The notes: generated by a model from the sequence alone, not told the origin. Shown: positions 35,501-44,884, counted from the stretch's first letter. The stretch is DNA of 51,090 bases from an uncultured Bacteroides sp. (GCA_947074205.1 CAMTOQ010000020.1:1-51090), one strand, 5' to 3'. Program-made: numbers and translations.

Positions 35501-36892
35501 GATCATTCCTTAGAATATTATTGCAAGGAACTGGAACGCTCTGCTTTGAACAAAACTATTGGTATTGTAATCTGCATTCTTCTAATTTTAGCTTTGGTCG
35601 TTGGCTTTTATTTCTTCTCTATCCGAAAGCGAATAGTAATTCGGGATAATCTAAAGCAAATTCTGGATATTAATAAGAAAATTTATGCCTCATCATTAAT
35701 GCAAACGCCAGACTCTGCAGAAGCTTTACAGCGTGAAGAGGATACTCTCAAAGCTATTCCTCAAAGAATTGTGAATGAGTCTTATGAATCCGTTTGTGAT
35801 TTGCTGGATATAGACTTTATGGGGCTAGCCGTCTATAGCGAAGCTTCGCACGCTTTAATCATGGCCTCAAGCTCAACGGTTGATCAGATTCCTTCGTTGA
35901 TGCAGCGCTGCTTTGATACGCGCCAAACTATTTTTGAAGAGAACTGGCTAGCACTTCCACTTCAAATCGAAATTGATACTGAAAGTTCCTGTGTGGGTGT
36001 TCTCTTGCTGCATAAAACAGCAGGGCTAAGCGCAGAAACCGAACGCTTAATGGCTGAGCTTATCTCTACATATATAGCTATCGTTGTTTTTAATGCAGTA
36101 GTTAAGCCGGCAACAAAATTTAGAGATATCGAATCTGCTCACGAATCAGCACGCCGTGCTTCTTGGGAAGAAAGTGTATTGCATATACAGAATATGGTGT
36201 TGGACAACTGTCTGTCGACCATCAAACACGAAACTATTTATTATCCCAATAAGATAAAACAGCTTATTGCGAAACTAAATGAAGGCAACTTAAAGGGCGA
36301 AGCAGAACTAGATGCGATGGTTAGCATTAGTGAACTAATTACCTATTATAAGGGTGTGTTTACTATTTTGAGTTCATGTGCCTCTAGGCAGCTAGAAGAG
36401 GTGACATTTCGGAGAACCACTATTGAAGTGACTTCTTTGCTAGAATATGCTAGTCGTTACTTCTCGAAAATGAATAAATCGCTCGGTCATACTATTGAGT
36501 TTAGTGTTACTCCATTTTCAGAGAAGGTCCTAGGTGACACTACTCTTATAAACTTTTTAATTGAAAGCTTAATCAACGAGGCGATTTCTTACCAGCAATC
36601 AGGTAAACTGGAACTTTCTGCAATAGAAGATGGAGAGTATATCCGTTTTCTATTTACTGACCACAGAAGAAGTAAAACGCAGGAAGAGTTAAACCACTTG
36701 TTTTATCCTAGTTTGGGCTTGATGAGTAATGATACTAATCTTTCCGTAGGAACAGAGTTTCTCATCTGCAAGCAGATTATTCGTGAGCATGATGAGTATG
36801 CCGGTAGGCGTGGTTGTCGCATCAATGCAGAACAGCATTTGGGTGGTGGCTTTACCATCTATTTTACACTGCCTAAGCGTATGGTAAATTAA
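32558..36892 (+). CDS. Giant sensor kinase of two joined histidine-kinase units (DUF5112/DUF5113-like)
   Basis: A 1444-residue protein. Unit 1: lipoprotein-like signal with lipobox LLSAC, TPR-like helices, a membrane segment (about 437-459), and an ATPase domain with N-box NTLVENARKF (about 700), G1 DTGIGL (about 735) and G2 GSGFGLMN (about 777). Unit 2 begins with a second signal-like segment (about 824-841, ending FCSC), then TPR-like helices, a membrane segment (about 1001-1021), a GAF-like part, an H-box with H1224 (TIKHETIYYP) and a degenerate ATPase domain to the end. The pairing with the adjacent response regulator and AbgT transporter indicates a two-component system. The start is the ATG at 32558. 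Confidence 0.8.
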   Translation: MISSCRYAPLLSCYLVITLLLSACSGMAPTKEVRAVDSLNTLAYSYKYKDLDSSFYYADAALHRASLYKQGKAEAYNHLAFCAFIAMDFERAEQLYKEVYSLTKNELECLIADVGLMMIYQRVAHNKFYYDYRNSALSRMNRIEEDSSVFTDKHEIKRLTYAFSEFHIVSAIYNYYQQQPTEALISLDDVNQNRYFKEDTNQYLYYNYIRGATELFRIKSYTEKNLASFDALFNVYLTAYQGRYEYFIGNSLQGLADLMSSPDDFAFFMSRRRDALLHLDMGIDSLLPLRLGQEALSAFKQYGDIYQIASTYTSIGKYLNYHNRYAEALDSLSQALYYVNQHHSSHYHSSQDTSDHLRPYNAADTLYTEMQWISQEKVKTLPEWIARIREQLSVSYSGMEMKAESDYNRNIYLDILNDTRQDKELESRFRYLENESSQLTLLLWLVIAGFIVVIVFFWVFNKRSTVRDALYLDRLQRTLKLCKDITISIPMDRELVQNQLDFLFGKDGVTIDIDDEERPHLKSIQRLKRNEQSLFDILSPYVQWVADNEQSISLLSDERNQLEKQRYLLERHIASNKRENIVKKACLFIVSGITPYIDRILNEVDKLMGKGYFNDSQIKKEKYQYIDELVTKINEYNEILALWIKMKQGKLSLNIEVFSLKELFDLIAKGKRTFEMKGLKLQIESNDFWIKADRALTLFMINTLVENARKFTPEGGEIVLYAKELQDGYVEISVKDTGIGLSGEDVKRILEEKVYDSSSIGLDNAPDAQTLLLRKGSGFGLMNCKGIIDKYRKTNEFFKDCLFGIESEPAKGSRFFFRLPKGQRRLYALLPFIFFVSSLFCSCAQKMSYDRPFTTGFTVKAEVSDSIYEELLNQASDYANAAYFANVERDYEAALNYIDTAIIRLNAHYIKFNNDSIKQLLLSSKSTPVELEWWGIGFDTDYHVILDLRNEAAVAFLALKQFDEYTYNNAAYTALYKLQGEDHSLEYYCKELERSALNKTIGIVICILLILALVVGFYFFSIRKRIVIRDNLKQILDINKKIYASSLMQTPDSAEALQREEDTLKAIPQRIVNESYESVCDLLDIDFMGLAVYSEASHALIMASSSTVDQIPSLMQRCFDTRQTIFEENWLALPLQIEIDTESSCVGVLLLHKTAGLSAETERLMAELISTYIAIVVFNAVVKPATKFRDIESAHESARRASWEESVLHIQNMVLDNCLSTIKHETIYYPNKIKQLIAKLNEGNLKGEAELDAMVSISELITYYKGVFTILSSCASRQLEEVTFRRTTIEVTSLLEYASRYFSKMNKSLGHTIEFSVTPFSEKVLGDTTLINFLIESLINEAISYQQSGKLELSAIEDGEYIRFLFTDHRRSKTQEELNHLFYPSLGLMSNDTNLSVGTEFLICKQIIREHDEYAGRRGCRINAEQHLGGGFTIYFTLPKRMVN

Positions 36893-36938
36893 TACAATTG
36901 ATCTATAAATAACAGACTGAAAATAATATAACGAAGAT

Positions 36939-37670
36939 ATGGATGATAATAAAAAGTTCAAAGTCATAATTGTTGAAGATGTAAAACTTGAACTAAAAGG
37001 TACAGAGGAAATATTTCGCCACGAGATACCTACTGCTGAGGTGATTGGTACAGCTATGACCGAGGCCGAATTTTGGCCATTGATGGAAAAAGATATCCCC
37101 GATTTGGTATTGCTCGATTTAGGTCTAGGAGGTTCTACAACTATAGGAGTAGATATCTGTCGCAACCTTCATCAAAAATACTCCAATGTACATGTGCTTA
37201 TCTTTACAGGTGAGATTCTGAATGAGAAGTTATGGGTAGATGCTCTCAATGCTGGAGCCGATGGTATCATTCTTAAAACGGGCGAACTTCTTACTAAAAC
37301 CGATGTTGAGGCTGTGATGAGCGGTAAGAAGTTAGTGTTCAACTATCCAATTCTTGAGAAAATTGTGGCGCGTTTCAAAAGTGCAGTAATAAATGATTCC
37401 AAGCGACAAGAGGCTATTATCAACTATGATATAGATGAATACGATGAGCGCTTCTTGAGGCATCTTGCTCTAGGATATACAAAGGATATGATAGCCAATC
37501 TTAAAGGTATGCCTTTTGGAGTAAAGTCGTTAGAGAAACGTCAGAACGATCTTGTGAATCGCTTGTTTGGGCAGGGCGAAAGGGTAGGAATCAATGCCAC
37601 TAGATTAGCCGTTCGGGCTTTAGAATTGCGAATCCTTGATTTGGAAAACTTAGAACCTGATGAAGAGTAA
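36939..37670 (+). CDS. Response regulator partner of the giant sensor kinase
   Basis: A 243-residue protein with a complete receiver domain: acidic pocket E13-D14, phospho-acceptor D60 (VLLDLGLG), T90 and K113 (IILKTG). The C-terminal part (about 165-240) looks like a degenerate LuxR-type helix-turn-helix (LRHLALGYTKDMIANL, later KRQNDLVNRLF). It starts 46 nt after the kinase gene and overlaps the transporter gene by 11 nt, so all three form an operon. Confidence 0.85.
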   Translation: MDDNKKFKVIIVEDVKLELKGTEEIFRHEIPTAEVIGTAMTEAEFWPLMEKDIPDLVLLDLGLGGSTTIGVDICRNLHQKYSNVHVLIFTGEILNEKLWVDALNAGADGIILKTGELLTKTDVEAVMSGKKLVFNYPILEKIVARFKSAVINDSKRQEAIINYDIDEYDERFLRHLALGYTKDMIANLKGMPFGVKSLEKRQNDLVNRLFGQGERVGINATRLAVRALELRILDLENLEPDEE

Positions 37671-39120
37671 ACGACTACATATATTTCATCCGGCTACACT
37701 GTTCTTTCTATTGGCAGTGTTGGTGGTGTTTGCATCATGGATATTTGAAATCTATGGTATTTGCATGGTGCATCCACAAACAGGAGAGAGTATATGTGTG
37801 CAGAGCATTCTGAGTCACGAAGGCATTCGATGGCTGCTGCGCAACGTGGTGACTAACTTTACTAACTTTGCCCCTTTGGGCATGGTGATAATTGCCATGT
37901 TTGGTATTGGTGTAGCCGAGCATTCAGGCTTTCTTCAGGCCTGCATAAGAGGAGGTTTTACTAATAGTGCTAATTTACAAAGAAACGTGATCTGCTGGAT
38001 TGTTGCGTTAGGGTTGTTGTCCAATGTTATAGGTGATGCAGGTTATATTCTATTGGTACCCTTAGCTGCTATCTTATTTCAGGCTGCGGGCTTACATCCT
38101 ATATCGGGGATAATTACCGCATATGTATCGGTGGCCTGTGGTTATAGTGCTAATATAATTATCAGTACCATGGATCCTTTAATAGCGCGTATCAGCGAAG
38201 AAGCAGCTATTGCGGGAGGAGTCAGTTACAACAGTGTTGGGCCACTCTCCAATTACTACTTTATGTTTGTTTCGACCCTATTAATCGGCATCATTATATA
38301 TTTTGTGGTCAATAAGTTTCTGATTAAGCAATTCGCTAGTTATGTTTCAAGTGATGAGATAGATTATAGAAAGCCGTTATCACACAAAGAACGTCGAGCG
38401 CTTACCATTTCACTGCTAGCAGGGGTAATCTTCTTTGCAATCATCTTAATCTCTACATTCTCCTCGTTCGGTATTTTAAGAGGAGTAGGGGGAAACTTAA
38501 TGCGTTCGCCCTTCATCATGGGTATACTCTTTTTATTATCGCTAGGCGCAGGGATTATGGGAATGGTCTATGGTTTTGCTTCAGGTCGCTACCGATCCGA
38601 CGTTAGTGTGATCGATGGATTGTCACACACGGTGAGGATACTTGGAGTTTACTTTATTATTGCCTTCTTTGCTGCTCAGATGTTTGCCTGCTTGTCCTAC
38701 TCCGGATTGGATAAATGCTTAGTGCTTTGGGCAACCGATTTGCTTGTGGATATAGACCTTAGTGCATTGCCTACACTTTTACTCTTTATACTCTTAAGTG
38801 GTTTTATAAACCTTGTCATGGTTTCAGCCACATCTAAATGGGGGCTAATGTCTTTCATATTTCTGCCTATTTTTGCCAATTTGGGTGTTTCTCCCGAGAT
38901 TGTGCAGTGCGCCTTCCGTATTGGCGACAGCTCCTCCAATGCAATTACACCCTTCTTGTTCTACATGCCATTGACTCTAGCCTATATGCTTCATTATGAC
39001 AAGCAGATAAGTTATTCTCAACTTCTACGTCTGACTTGGCCTTTCGCTTTGGCTATATTTGTCGGTTGGACGTTGCTGTTTGTTGTGTGGTATTTATGCC
39101 GTATACCGTTTGGACTTTAA
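37660..39120 (+). CDS. AbgT-family transporter
   Basis: A 486-residue inner-membrane protein with about 11-12 hydrophobic segments. Conserved family stretches include NFTNFAPLGMVIIAMFGIGV, the loop GDAGYILLVPLAA, and GFINLVMVSATSKWGLMSFI near the C-terminus with RIGDSSSNAITPF. AbgT members carry p-aminobenzoyl-glutamate or act as sulfonamide pumps; which applies here is not visible. It is translationally coupled to the response regulator. Confidence 0.88.
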   Translation: MKSKRLHIFHPATLFFLLAVLVVFASWIFEIYGICMVHPQTGESICVQSILSHEGIRWLLRNVVTNFTNFAPLGMVIIAMFGIGVAEHSGFLQACIRGGFTNSANLQRNVICWIVALGLLSNVIGDAGYILLVPLAAILFQAAGLHPISGIITAYVSVACGYSANIIISTMDPLIARISEEAAIAGGVSYNSVGPLSNYYFMFVSTLLIGIIIYFVVNKFLIKQFASYVSSDEIDYRKPLSHKERRALTISLLAGVIFFAIILISTFSSFGILRGVGGNLMRSPFIMGILFLLSLGAGIMGMVYGFASGRYRSDVSVIDGLSHTVRILGVYFIIAFFAAQMFACLSYSGLDKCLVLWATDLLVDIDLSALPTLLLFILLSGFINLVMVSATSKWGLMSFIFLPIFANLGVSPEIVQCAFRIGDSSSNAITPFLFYMPLTLAYMLHYDKQISYSQLLRLTWPFALAIFVGWTLLFVVWYLCRIPFGL

Positions 39121-39132
39121 AATCTATCGCTT

Positions 39133-39435
39133 ATGAAACGTTTATTGCTTTTTCCTTTTCTAGTAATTGCGCTGATTTTAAATGTTGAAGCGCAAAGTGT
39201 GAACTACCGACTGGTCTTTCAAGATGACTTCGAGGGTACCTCTCTAGACACTACAGTATGGAGCAAAATACCTCGTGGTCACTCCGATTGGGATAGGCAT
39301 ATGTCCAACAATCTGTCGCTCTACAATGTAGACAATGGTATACTCAAACTCTATGCTAGGCTGAATAATGGGATTGTTCCCAATCCATCATGGATAGACG
39401 TTGAATGGGTTAAGATGTATGAGTTGGTCGATTAA
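39133..39435 (+). pseudogene. Internally deleted GH16-type glycoside hydrolase remnant
   Basis: A 100-residue reading frame with a signal peptide (ending VEAQ), the first strands of a GH16/laminarinase fold (YRLVFQDDFEGTSLDTTVWSKI, NNGILKLYAR) and then directly the typical last strand (DVEWVKMYELVD). The middle, including the catalytic ExDxxE segment, is missing with the frame intact. The product would have no enzyme activity. It ends 6 nt before the oppositely oriented permease gene. Confidence 0.65.
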
Positions 39436-39441
39436 GTTTGA

Positions 39442-40440
39442 TTAGTTTCCTCTATTCTTTAATATGATCCAAATAATGATGGGCGCACCTATCAGGGATG
39501 TAACGGCATTAATTGGTAGGGTGCCTTGAAATCCTGGCAGTTGAGAAAGACAATCGCATATAAGCAAGACAATAGAACCGCACAGAATTGAGGCCGGTAG
39601 CACGATGCGGTGATTGGAAGTCTTAAACAAGCCACGTGCAATGTGTGGCATGGTGATGCCTATAAAAGCAATTGGGCCAGTGAAGGCTGTAGACACCCCT
39701 GCTAGAAGTGCAGTGGCAAGTATGATCCAAAGACGTAGCCGAAATACAGAGACTCCTAATCCGGAAGCATAATTGTGCCCCAAAAGCAAAATGTTTAGCT
39801 GCTTTTGCAGCAACATTGTAATGAACACACCGCAAAGTACAATTGGAGTCATTATTGCAAGTTGCGACCAACCTACTGCAGCTAAGCTTCCAAAGGTCCA
39901 AGTGATGAATAACTTCAAAGTATCAGGATTGCTAGCACTCTGCATAATGCTGATAATCGCCCCAGCAAAATAACCGAACATCATACCGATAATAAGTAAT
40001 GAGGTGGTTTGAGGAATCTTAATCGATACCACGATAACCAATAATAATACTAAAGCCGCACCAAGACTAGCGGCAATAACCTGACCCCATCCCGATACAA
40101 ACCAAAGGGGAAGGGTAGAAGTACACATAGTAAGGATAGCTACCCCTAAACCGGCTCCCGATGTAACGCCAAGCACATCCGGGCCCGCCAATGGATTATG
40201 GAAAAGTGTCTGCATCAGCCCCCCCGCCAATGATAAAGCCGTCCCTGCTAATATAGCAGTAAGAGCTTTGGGTAAGCGATAATTAAAGATGACCTCACTA
40301 TAAATAGGGTTAGTGTCGCTACCTGTCAGAGTCCCCCAGATATCACCTATAGAAAGAGTTGCGCTTCCGATGGTAAGATCAAGCATAAAAGCTAAGATCA
40401 GAAGAATAGCTAGTGTAATAAATAGAATAGATTGCTTCAT
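39442..40440 (-). CDS. FecCD/BtuC-type ABC permease
   Basis: A 332-residue inner-membrane permease for iron-siderophore, haem or cobalamin import. It has about 9-10 hydrophobic segments and the family stretches YRLPKALTAILAGTALSLAG, HNPLAGPDVLGVTSGAG and TGPIAFIGITMPHIAR. It starts 12 nt after the binding-lipoprotein gene. The expected ATPase gene (fecE/btuD type) does not follow; instead the convergent GH16 remnant lies there. Confidence 0.92.
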   Translation of the reverse strand: MKQSILFITLAILLILAFMLDLTIGSATLSIGDIWGTLTGSDTNPIYSEVIFNYRLPKALTAILAGTALSLAGGLMQTLFHNPLAGPDVLGVTSGAGLGVAILTMCTSTLPLWFVSGWGQVIAASLGAALVLLLVIVVSIKIPQTTSLLIIGMMFGYFAGAIISIMQSASNPDTLKLFITWTFGSLAAVGWSQLAIMTPIVLCGVFITMLLQKQLNILLLGHNYASGLGVSVFRLRLWIILATALLAGVSTAFTGPIAFIGITMPHIARGLFKTSNHRIVLPASILCGSIVLLICDCLSQLPGFQGTLPINAVTSLIGAPIIIWIILKNRGN

Positions 40441-40452
40441 AAATTATTCCGG

Positions 40453-41586
40453 CTATTGAAGTTGGTTCATGTAAGTCAGTTCGTAATTAGGTAGTTTCTC
40501 CGGATGACATATTTTAATCATGTCTTTGAGTAAAAGATCGGGGCGCACAATGGCCCCTTCCCAATAATCGTTACCTCCTGTAGAATTGACCCTCTTATTG
40601 GTGTTGAATACCTTGCCATTTTGATAAGCTTTAAAAAGCTCATACCGCTTGTCTACCTGCGCGAGCTCCTTTAGAGAATTTACTTGCACTCCCACCCAAA
40701 TATCAGTTTGAGAGAAATTTATCAATACCTCTTCGATGTTAGACGCTATACTCGACGTACCTGTGTTTTTCGCATAAGCATAACTGGCAGATGCATCATT
40801 AAACAACTGTGCACTGAAACTTTCTCCTCCCGGGAGTGACCATGTGCCTCTGTAATCCTGTCCCGAAAAGATGGTCGGTTTTGAGACATCTTGCGAACTA
40901 GTAACTTCGGCTTTTAATGAGTTATAGTTTTGAGCTATCTCTGTAAAGATACGATCGGCAAGTTCTTCCTTATCGAAAAAAGCCCCGATAAATTTAATCC
41001 ATTCAGTTCGCCCCAATATAGATGGTTCTTGCCATTCAATATTATATATAATGTTGAGGCCCGATTGTGATAGTCTTTTGGTATTCTCATCAACCGCATT
41101 GTAGGCGGTAGTCATAACTGTCTCCGGGTTTAACAAGAGCAGACGTTCAATATCTAAGTTGAATGAGTCGCCTAGGTCGTGAACCTCTCCCTTCTTTACA
41201 TTCTCGAGTATAACAGGGTTATAAATATAGTTGGCATTGCAGACCCCTACTACCTTGTTTAGCTCTCCCAACTCCTCTAGAAAACTCAAATGTGTAGCCG
41301 AATTGACCATCATGCTTTTTATCGGTATCTTAACTTTAGTCCCATCGGCAGGTGTAGATATCGATTCATCCTTTACTAAGTAGTATCGAGCATAGATTTG
41401 ACCCTCTTTCCATGGGTGATTGACAGAAACAACGGTAAAACTGTCAGTATTGACTATGGAAAAACCTTTTGCGTACGAAAGGTTGACAGCCTCTCCTGAA
41501 ATATTAATAGGGGTAGCAGGTTGCGTTGTGCAAGAGGTGATTGTGGCTAAATATAAGAGTATGATAGGAATAAAGCGATGCATCAT
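40453..41586 (-). CDS. ABC-type metal/cofactor binding lipoprotein (FecB/BtuF type)
   Basis: A 377-residue periplasmic binding lipoprotein. The signal peptide ends in a lipobox-like ATITSC. The TroA-type fold shows THLSFLEELGELNKVVGVCN, DIERLLLLNPETVMT and TEWIKFIGAFFDKEELADRIF. In Bacteroidetes such genes serve iron, haem or B12 uptake; the ligand cannot be read from sequence. Start ATG at 41586 or the next codon. It is the first gene of a unit with the permease. Confidence 0.88.
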   Translation of the reverse strand: MMHRFIPIILLYLATITSCTTQPATPINISGEAVNLSYAKGFSIVNTDSFTVVSVNHPWKEGQIYARYYLVKDESISTPADGTKVKIPIKSMMVNSATHLSFLEELGELNKVVGVCNANYIYNPVILENVKKGEVHDLGDSFNLDIERLLLLNPETVMTTAYNAVDENTKRLSQSGLNIIYNIEWQEPSILGRTEWIKFIGAFFDKEELADRIFTEIAQNYNSLKAEVTSSQDVSKPTIFSGQDYRGTWSLPGGESFSAQLFNDASASYAYAKNTGTSSIASNIEEVLINFSQTDIWVGVQVNSLKELAQVDKRYELFKAYQNGKVFNTNKRVNSTGGNDYWEGAIVRPDLLLKDMIKICHPEKLPNYELTYMNQLQ

Positions 41587-41613
41587 CTGATATTATAGTT
41601 TTTTATTGAAATG

Positions 41614-41621
41614 CAAAGATA
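41614..41621 (-). promoter_or_regulatory. -7 promoter element of the binding-lipoprotein operon
   Basis: The minus strand has TATCTTTG (TAnnTTTG), 28 nt before the start codon. Confidence 0.55.
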
Positions 41622-41720
41622 GGGAAATATTTGCTTAACGAACCAGACACGTTTTTATTTGTTTATCAAACAAAATCGGTGCTTACCCATGTTAATGCGT
41701 GGTTTCCGAGTTTAATTGCT

Positions 41721-41747
41721 CTGACGTTTTGTCAGTCAAAATGTCAG
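41721..41747. promoter_or_regulatory. Palindromic operator candidate upstream of dnaK
   Basis: CTGACGTTTTG, 5 nt, CAAAATGTCAG: an inverted repeat with 10 of 11 positions paired, 142-168 nt before the dnaK ATG and about 135 nt before the divergent lipoprotein gene. It is not the CIRCE sequence. It could be a heat-shock or metal operator. Confidence 0.5.
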
Positions 41748-41888
41748 AATCTAGCTACTACTTCATTTGGCATACGGTTTGCTTTAACATAAATGTCTTA
41801 ATGAAGTTACGGTTAATTGGATAACAATAACGACAGTGAGATATAATAAACCTGTTTGTAACAAATATTATAATAAAAGAAAAAGATT

Positions 41889-43796
41889 ATGGGAAAAATT
41901 ATTGGTATTGACTTAGGTACTACAAACTCATGCGTTTCAGTATTCGAAGGAAACGAACCTGTAGTAATTGCCAACAGCGAAGGTAAACGTACAACTCCAT
42001 CTGTAGTGGCGTTTCTTAATGATGGCGAACGTAAAGTAGGTGATCCTGCAAAACGTCAGGCTATCACTAACCCAACACGTACTATCTTCTCTATTAAACG
42101 TTTCATGGGTGAAACTTGGGATCAAGTTCAAAAAGAAGTAGGTCGCGTTCCTTATAAAGTAGTAAAAGGCGATAACAACACTCCACGTGTTGACATCGAC
42201 GGCCGTCTATATACTCCACAAGAAATTTCTGCAATGATTCTTCAAAAGATGAAGAAGACTGCCGAAGACTATTTGGGTCAAGAAGTAACTGAAGCTGTTA
42301 TCACAGTTCCTGCATACTTCTCGGATTCCCAGCGTCAAGCTACTAAAGAAGCGGGTCAAATCGCAGGTTTAGATGTGAAACGTATTGTTAACGAACCAAC
42401 TGCTGCAGCTTTGGCTTATGGTCTTGATAAGGCTCACAAAGATATGAAGATTGCAGTATTCGACCTTGGTGGTGGTACATTCGATATCTCTATCCTTGAG
42501 TTTGGTGGTGGTGTGTTCGAAGTACTTTCTACTAACGGTGATACTCACCTTGGTGGTGATGACTTCGACCAAGTAATCATCAACTGGTTGGTACAAGAGT
42601 TTAAAAATGACGAAGGTGCCGATTTGAGCAAAGATCCAATGGCTATGCAACGCTTGAAAGAAGCTGCAGAAAAGGCTAAGATTGAATTGTCTTCTTCTTC
42701 ATCTACAGAGATCAACTTGCCATATATTATGCCAGTTGACGGTGTGCCTAAGCACTTGGTTAAAACTTTAACTCGTGCTAAATTCGAAGCTTTGGCTCAC
42801 GAATTGATTCAAGCTTGTCTTGAACCATGTAAGAAAGCTATGAGCGATGCAGGTCTTTCAAATGCTGATATCGACGAAGTATTGTTGGTTGGTGGATCTA
42901 CTCGTATCCCAGCTGTACAAAAGCTAGTTGAAGATTTCTTCGGTAAAGCTCCTTCTAAGGGTGTTAATCCAGACGAAGTAGTAGCAGTAGGTGCAGCTGT
43001 ACAAGGTGCTGTATTGACTGACGAAATCAAAGGTGTGGTATTGCTAGACGTTACTCCTCTATCTATGGGTATCGAAACTATGGGTGGTGTGATGACTAAG
43101 CTTATCGATGCTAACACAACTATCCCAGTACGTAAGAGCGAAACATTCTCTACTGCTGCCGATAACCAATCAGAAGTAACTATCCATGTATTACAAGGCG
43201 AACGCCCAATGGCTTCACAAAATAAGTCTATCGGTCAGTTCAACCTTTCTGGTATCGCTCCAGCTCCACGTGGTGTACCTCAAATCGAAGTAACTTTCGA
43301 TATTGATGCTAATGGTATCTTGAAAGTATCTGCTAAGGATAAAGCAACCGGTAAAGAGCAAGCTATCCGTATCGAAGCTTCAAGCGGTTTGAGCAAAGAA
43401 GAAATCGATCGCATGAAGGCAGAAGCAGAAGCTAATGCTGACGCTGATACTAAGCAACGTGAGAAAGTAGACAAGATGAACAAAGCTGACAGTATGATTT
43501 TCACTACGGAAAATCAACTGAAAGAGTTGGGCGACAAGCTTCCTGCTGACAAGAAAGCTCCTATCGAAGCTGCATTGCAGAAACTGAAAGATGCTCACAA
43601 AGCTGAAGACTTGGCTGCAATCGATGCTGCTACTGAAGAATTAAACACTGCGTTCCACGCTGCAAGCGCTGAAATGTATCAACAAACTGGTGGTGCTCAA
43701 GGTGCAGGTGCCGATCCTAATGCCGGACAAGCAGGTGGTGGCCAACAAGGTGGTGACGAACATATTCAAGATGCCGACTTTGAAGAAGTGAAGTAA
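41889..43796 (+). CDS. dnaK: Hsp70 chaperone DnaK
   Basis: The major ATP-dependent chaperone, 635 residues. ATPase signatures are [18 protein letters not shown] at the N-terminus, [14 protein letters not shown] [15 protein letters not shown] and [14 protein letters not shown]. The substrate-binding domain follows, with a Gly-rich C-terminal tail ending DADFEEVK (EEVK in place of the enterobacterial EEVKDKK). grpE and dnaJ are not adjacent, as is usual in Bacteroides. Confidence 0.98.
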   Translation: MGKIIGIDLGTTNSCVSVFEGNEPVVIANSEGKRTTPSVVAFLNDGERKVGDPAKRQAITNPTRTIFSIKRFMGETWDQVQKEVGRVPYKVVKGDNNTPRVDIDGRLYTPQEISAMILQKMKKTAEDYLGQEVTEAVITVPAYFSDSQRQATKEAGQIAGLDVKRIVNEPTAAALAYGLDKAHKDMKIAVFDLGGGTFDISILEFGGGVFEVLSTNGDTHLGGDDFDQVIINWLVQEFKNDEGADLSKDPMAMQRLKEAAEKAKIELSSSSSTEINLPYIMPVDGVPKHLVKTLTRAKFEALAHELIQACLEPCKKAMSDAGLSNADIDEVLLVGGSTRIPAVQKLVEDFFGKAPSKGVNPDEVVAVGAAVQGAVLTDEIKGVVLLDVTPLSMGIETMGGVMTKLIDANTTIPVRKSETFSTAADNQSEVTIHVLQGERPMASQNKSIGQFNLSGIAPAPRGVPQIEVTFDIDANGILKVSAKDKATGKEQAIRIEASSGLSKEEIDRMKAEAEANADADTKQREKVDKMNKADSMIFTTENQLKELGDKLPADKKAPIEAALQKLKDAHKAEDLAAIDAATEELNTAFHAASAEMYQQTGGAQGAGADPNAGQAGGGQQGGDEHIQDADFEEVK

Positions 43797-43819
43797 TCAC
43801 TCATAAGTCCACATATATT

Positions 43820-43857
43820 GAAAGCCCCTAGCAAACTTAGACTTGCTAGGGGCTTTC
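43820..43857 (+). terminator. Terminator after dnaK
   Basis: GAAAGCCCCTAGCAA (43820-43834) and its exact complement (43843-43857) form a 15-bp GC-rich stem around an 8-nt loop. Confidence 0.88.
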
Positions 43858-43860
43858 TGC

Positions 43861-44884
43861 ATGTATATATTTTGCTTTTAATGCTGTTTAAACAATGATT
43901 AAACAGTGATTAAATGACAGTCAGTGTTATGCTACTGCATATAGATATATCAACTTAGCTCTACTTGCTCTGTTGTCTGCATCAACTCGATTATCTATCT
44001 TTGCGCTATTCAACATGAATTAGCTTCAAGCTAAACCCCACCAAAGAAGAAAGGCAAGAGTTCCTTTTCTTATCCCTCTCAGAAGCCTCAGAACGCCACA
44101 ATTTCGTCAGCTCCTTTACCTAAAAACGTCTGATCTTTTTCAAATTTCGTCCGTACCTTTTATGTAAAAGCCCCGTACCTTTTATCTCGCCACTAAAAAC
44201 GTCTATATCATTATTCTTTTGTGTTAAATGAATGTAAATCTACTCTTGATAAAAGCGTTTCTGAGGGTTGAAATATTAGGACAAATGATGTTGATATCTT
44301 TCTGCTTGTAAGTTGCAGATAATCAACGCGATATATTAATCCCTATTTGTCCATGGAAGAATAGGCATTTGTTTGAGGACAAAACGTGCTTTTTTTCTGG
44401 AAGAATCACGGTTTATCTTTGGAAGGAAAATGAGGAATAGTTGATGCGGTAATCTTATTTGACATAAACGGGACGCTTTACGCTACATTGCACTGAGTTT
44501 AGTTCGGTTCTCTTCACGTAGGGCAGCGGTGATAGATGCAACATCAAGATCCACCAAGGATTGGTCAATGATTGGCTTTTTTACTTATGTATCTTCTATT
44601 TGAAACCTTTCCATCCATCGATACAATCATCCAGGCGAGAACCTATTTCGATATTCAAACCCGCGAGGAGTATCTGAACTCGATAGATATTCCCAAATAT
44701 AGAATTTTTGTTCCGACTCATTACATTGAATGTACTCTTTTCTTTTTCCTCTCATATTCTTTGAATTTGTGAAAAGTAAACTTATTCAGTACACTACAAA
44801 TTTTATGCTTCTTAAATGTGTCAACCTTTTCTAGGATAAGACATGTTGATTCTTCCTATTTATGGATAAGGTTGTTGTGCTGTT
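43861..44884. other. About 1 kb without an intact gene, between dnaK and the defence island
   Basis: AT-rich sequence with stop codons in all frames. A TATCTTTG box at about 43996-44003 is followed by short coding-like fragments with no start or full-length frame. A minus-strand fragment near 44490-44590 (IDQSLVDLDVASITAAL, then REENRTKLSAM and a stop) looks like the decayed end of a protein. The plus-strand frame at 44572-44772 has no support. This looks like an insertion or deletion scar. Confidence 0.5.
44122..44204. repeat. Nested direct repeats in the dnaK-defence spacer
   Basis: CCGTACCTTTTAT occurs twice (44151-44163, 44173-44185), flanked outside by two copies of AAAAACGTCT (44122-44131, 44195-44204). 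The origin is unknown. It may be a small repeat unit or a trace of a mobile element end. Confidence 0.6.

Noticed and set aside
42809..43117. Minus-strand frames inside dnaK and many inside nif, prs and MORN genes
   Set aside because: They are shadows of strongly coding genes on the other strand, caused by biased codon use, and have no independent support.
44572..44772. 66-codon plus-strand frame in the dnaK-defence spacer
   Set aside because: No ribosome site, no recognisable domain, and it lies in decayed sequence.
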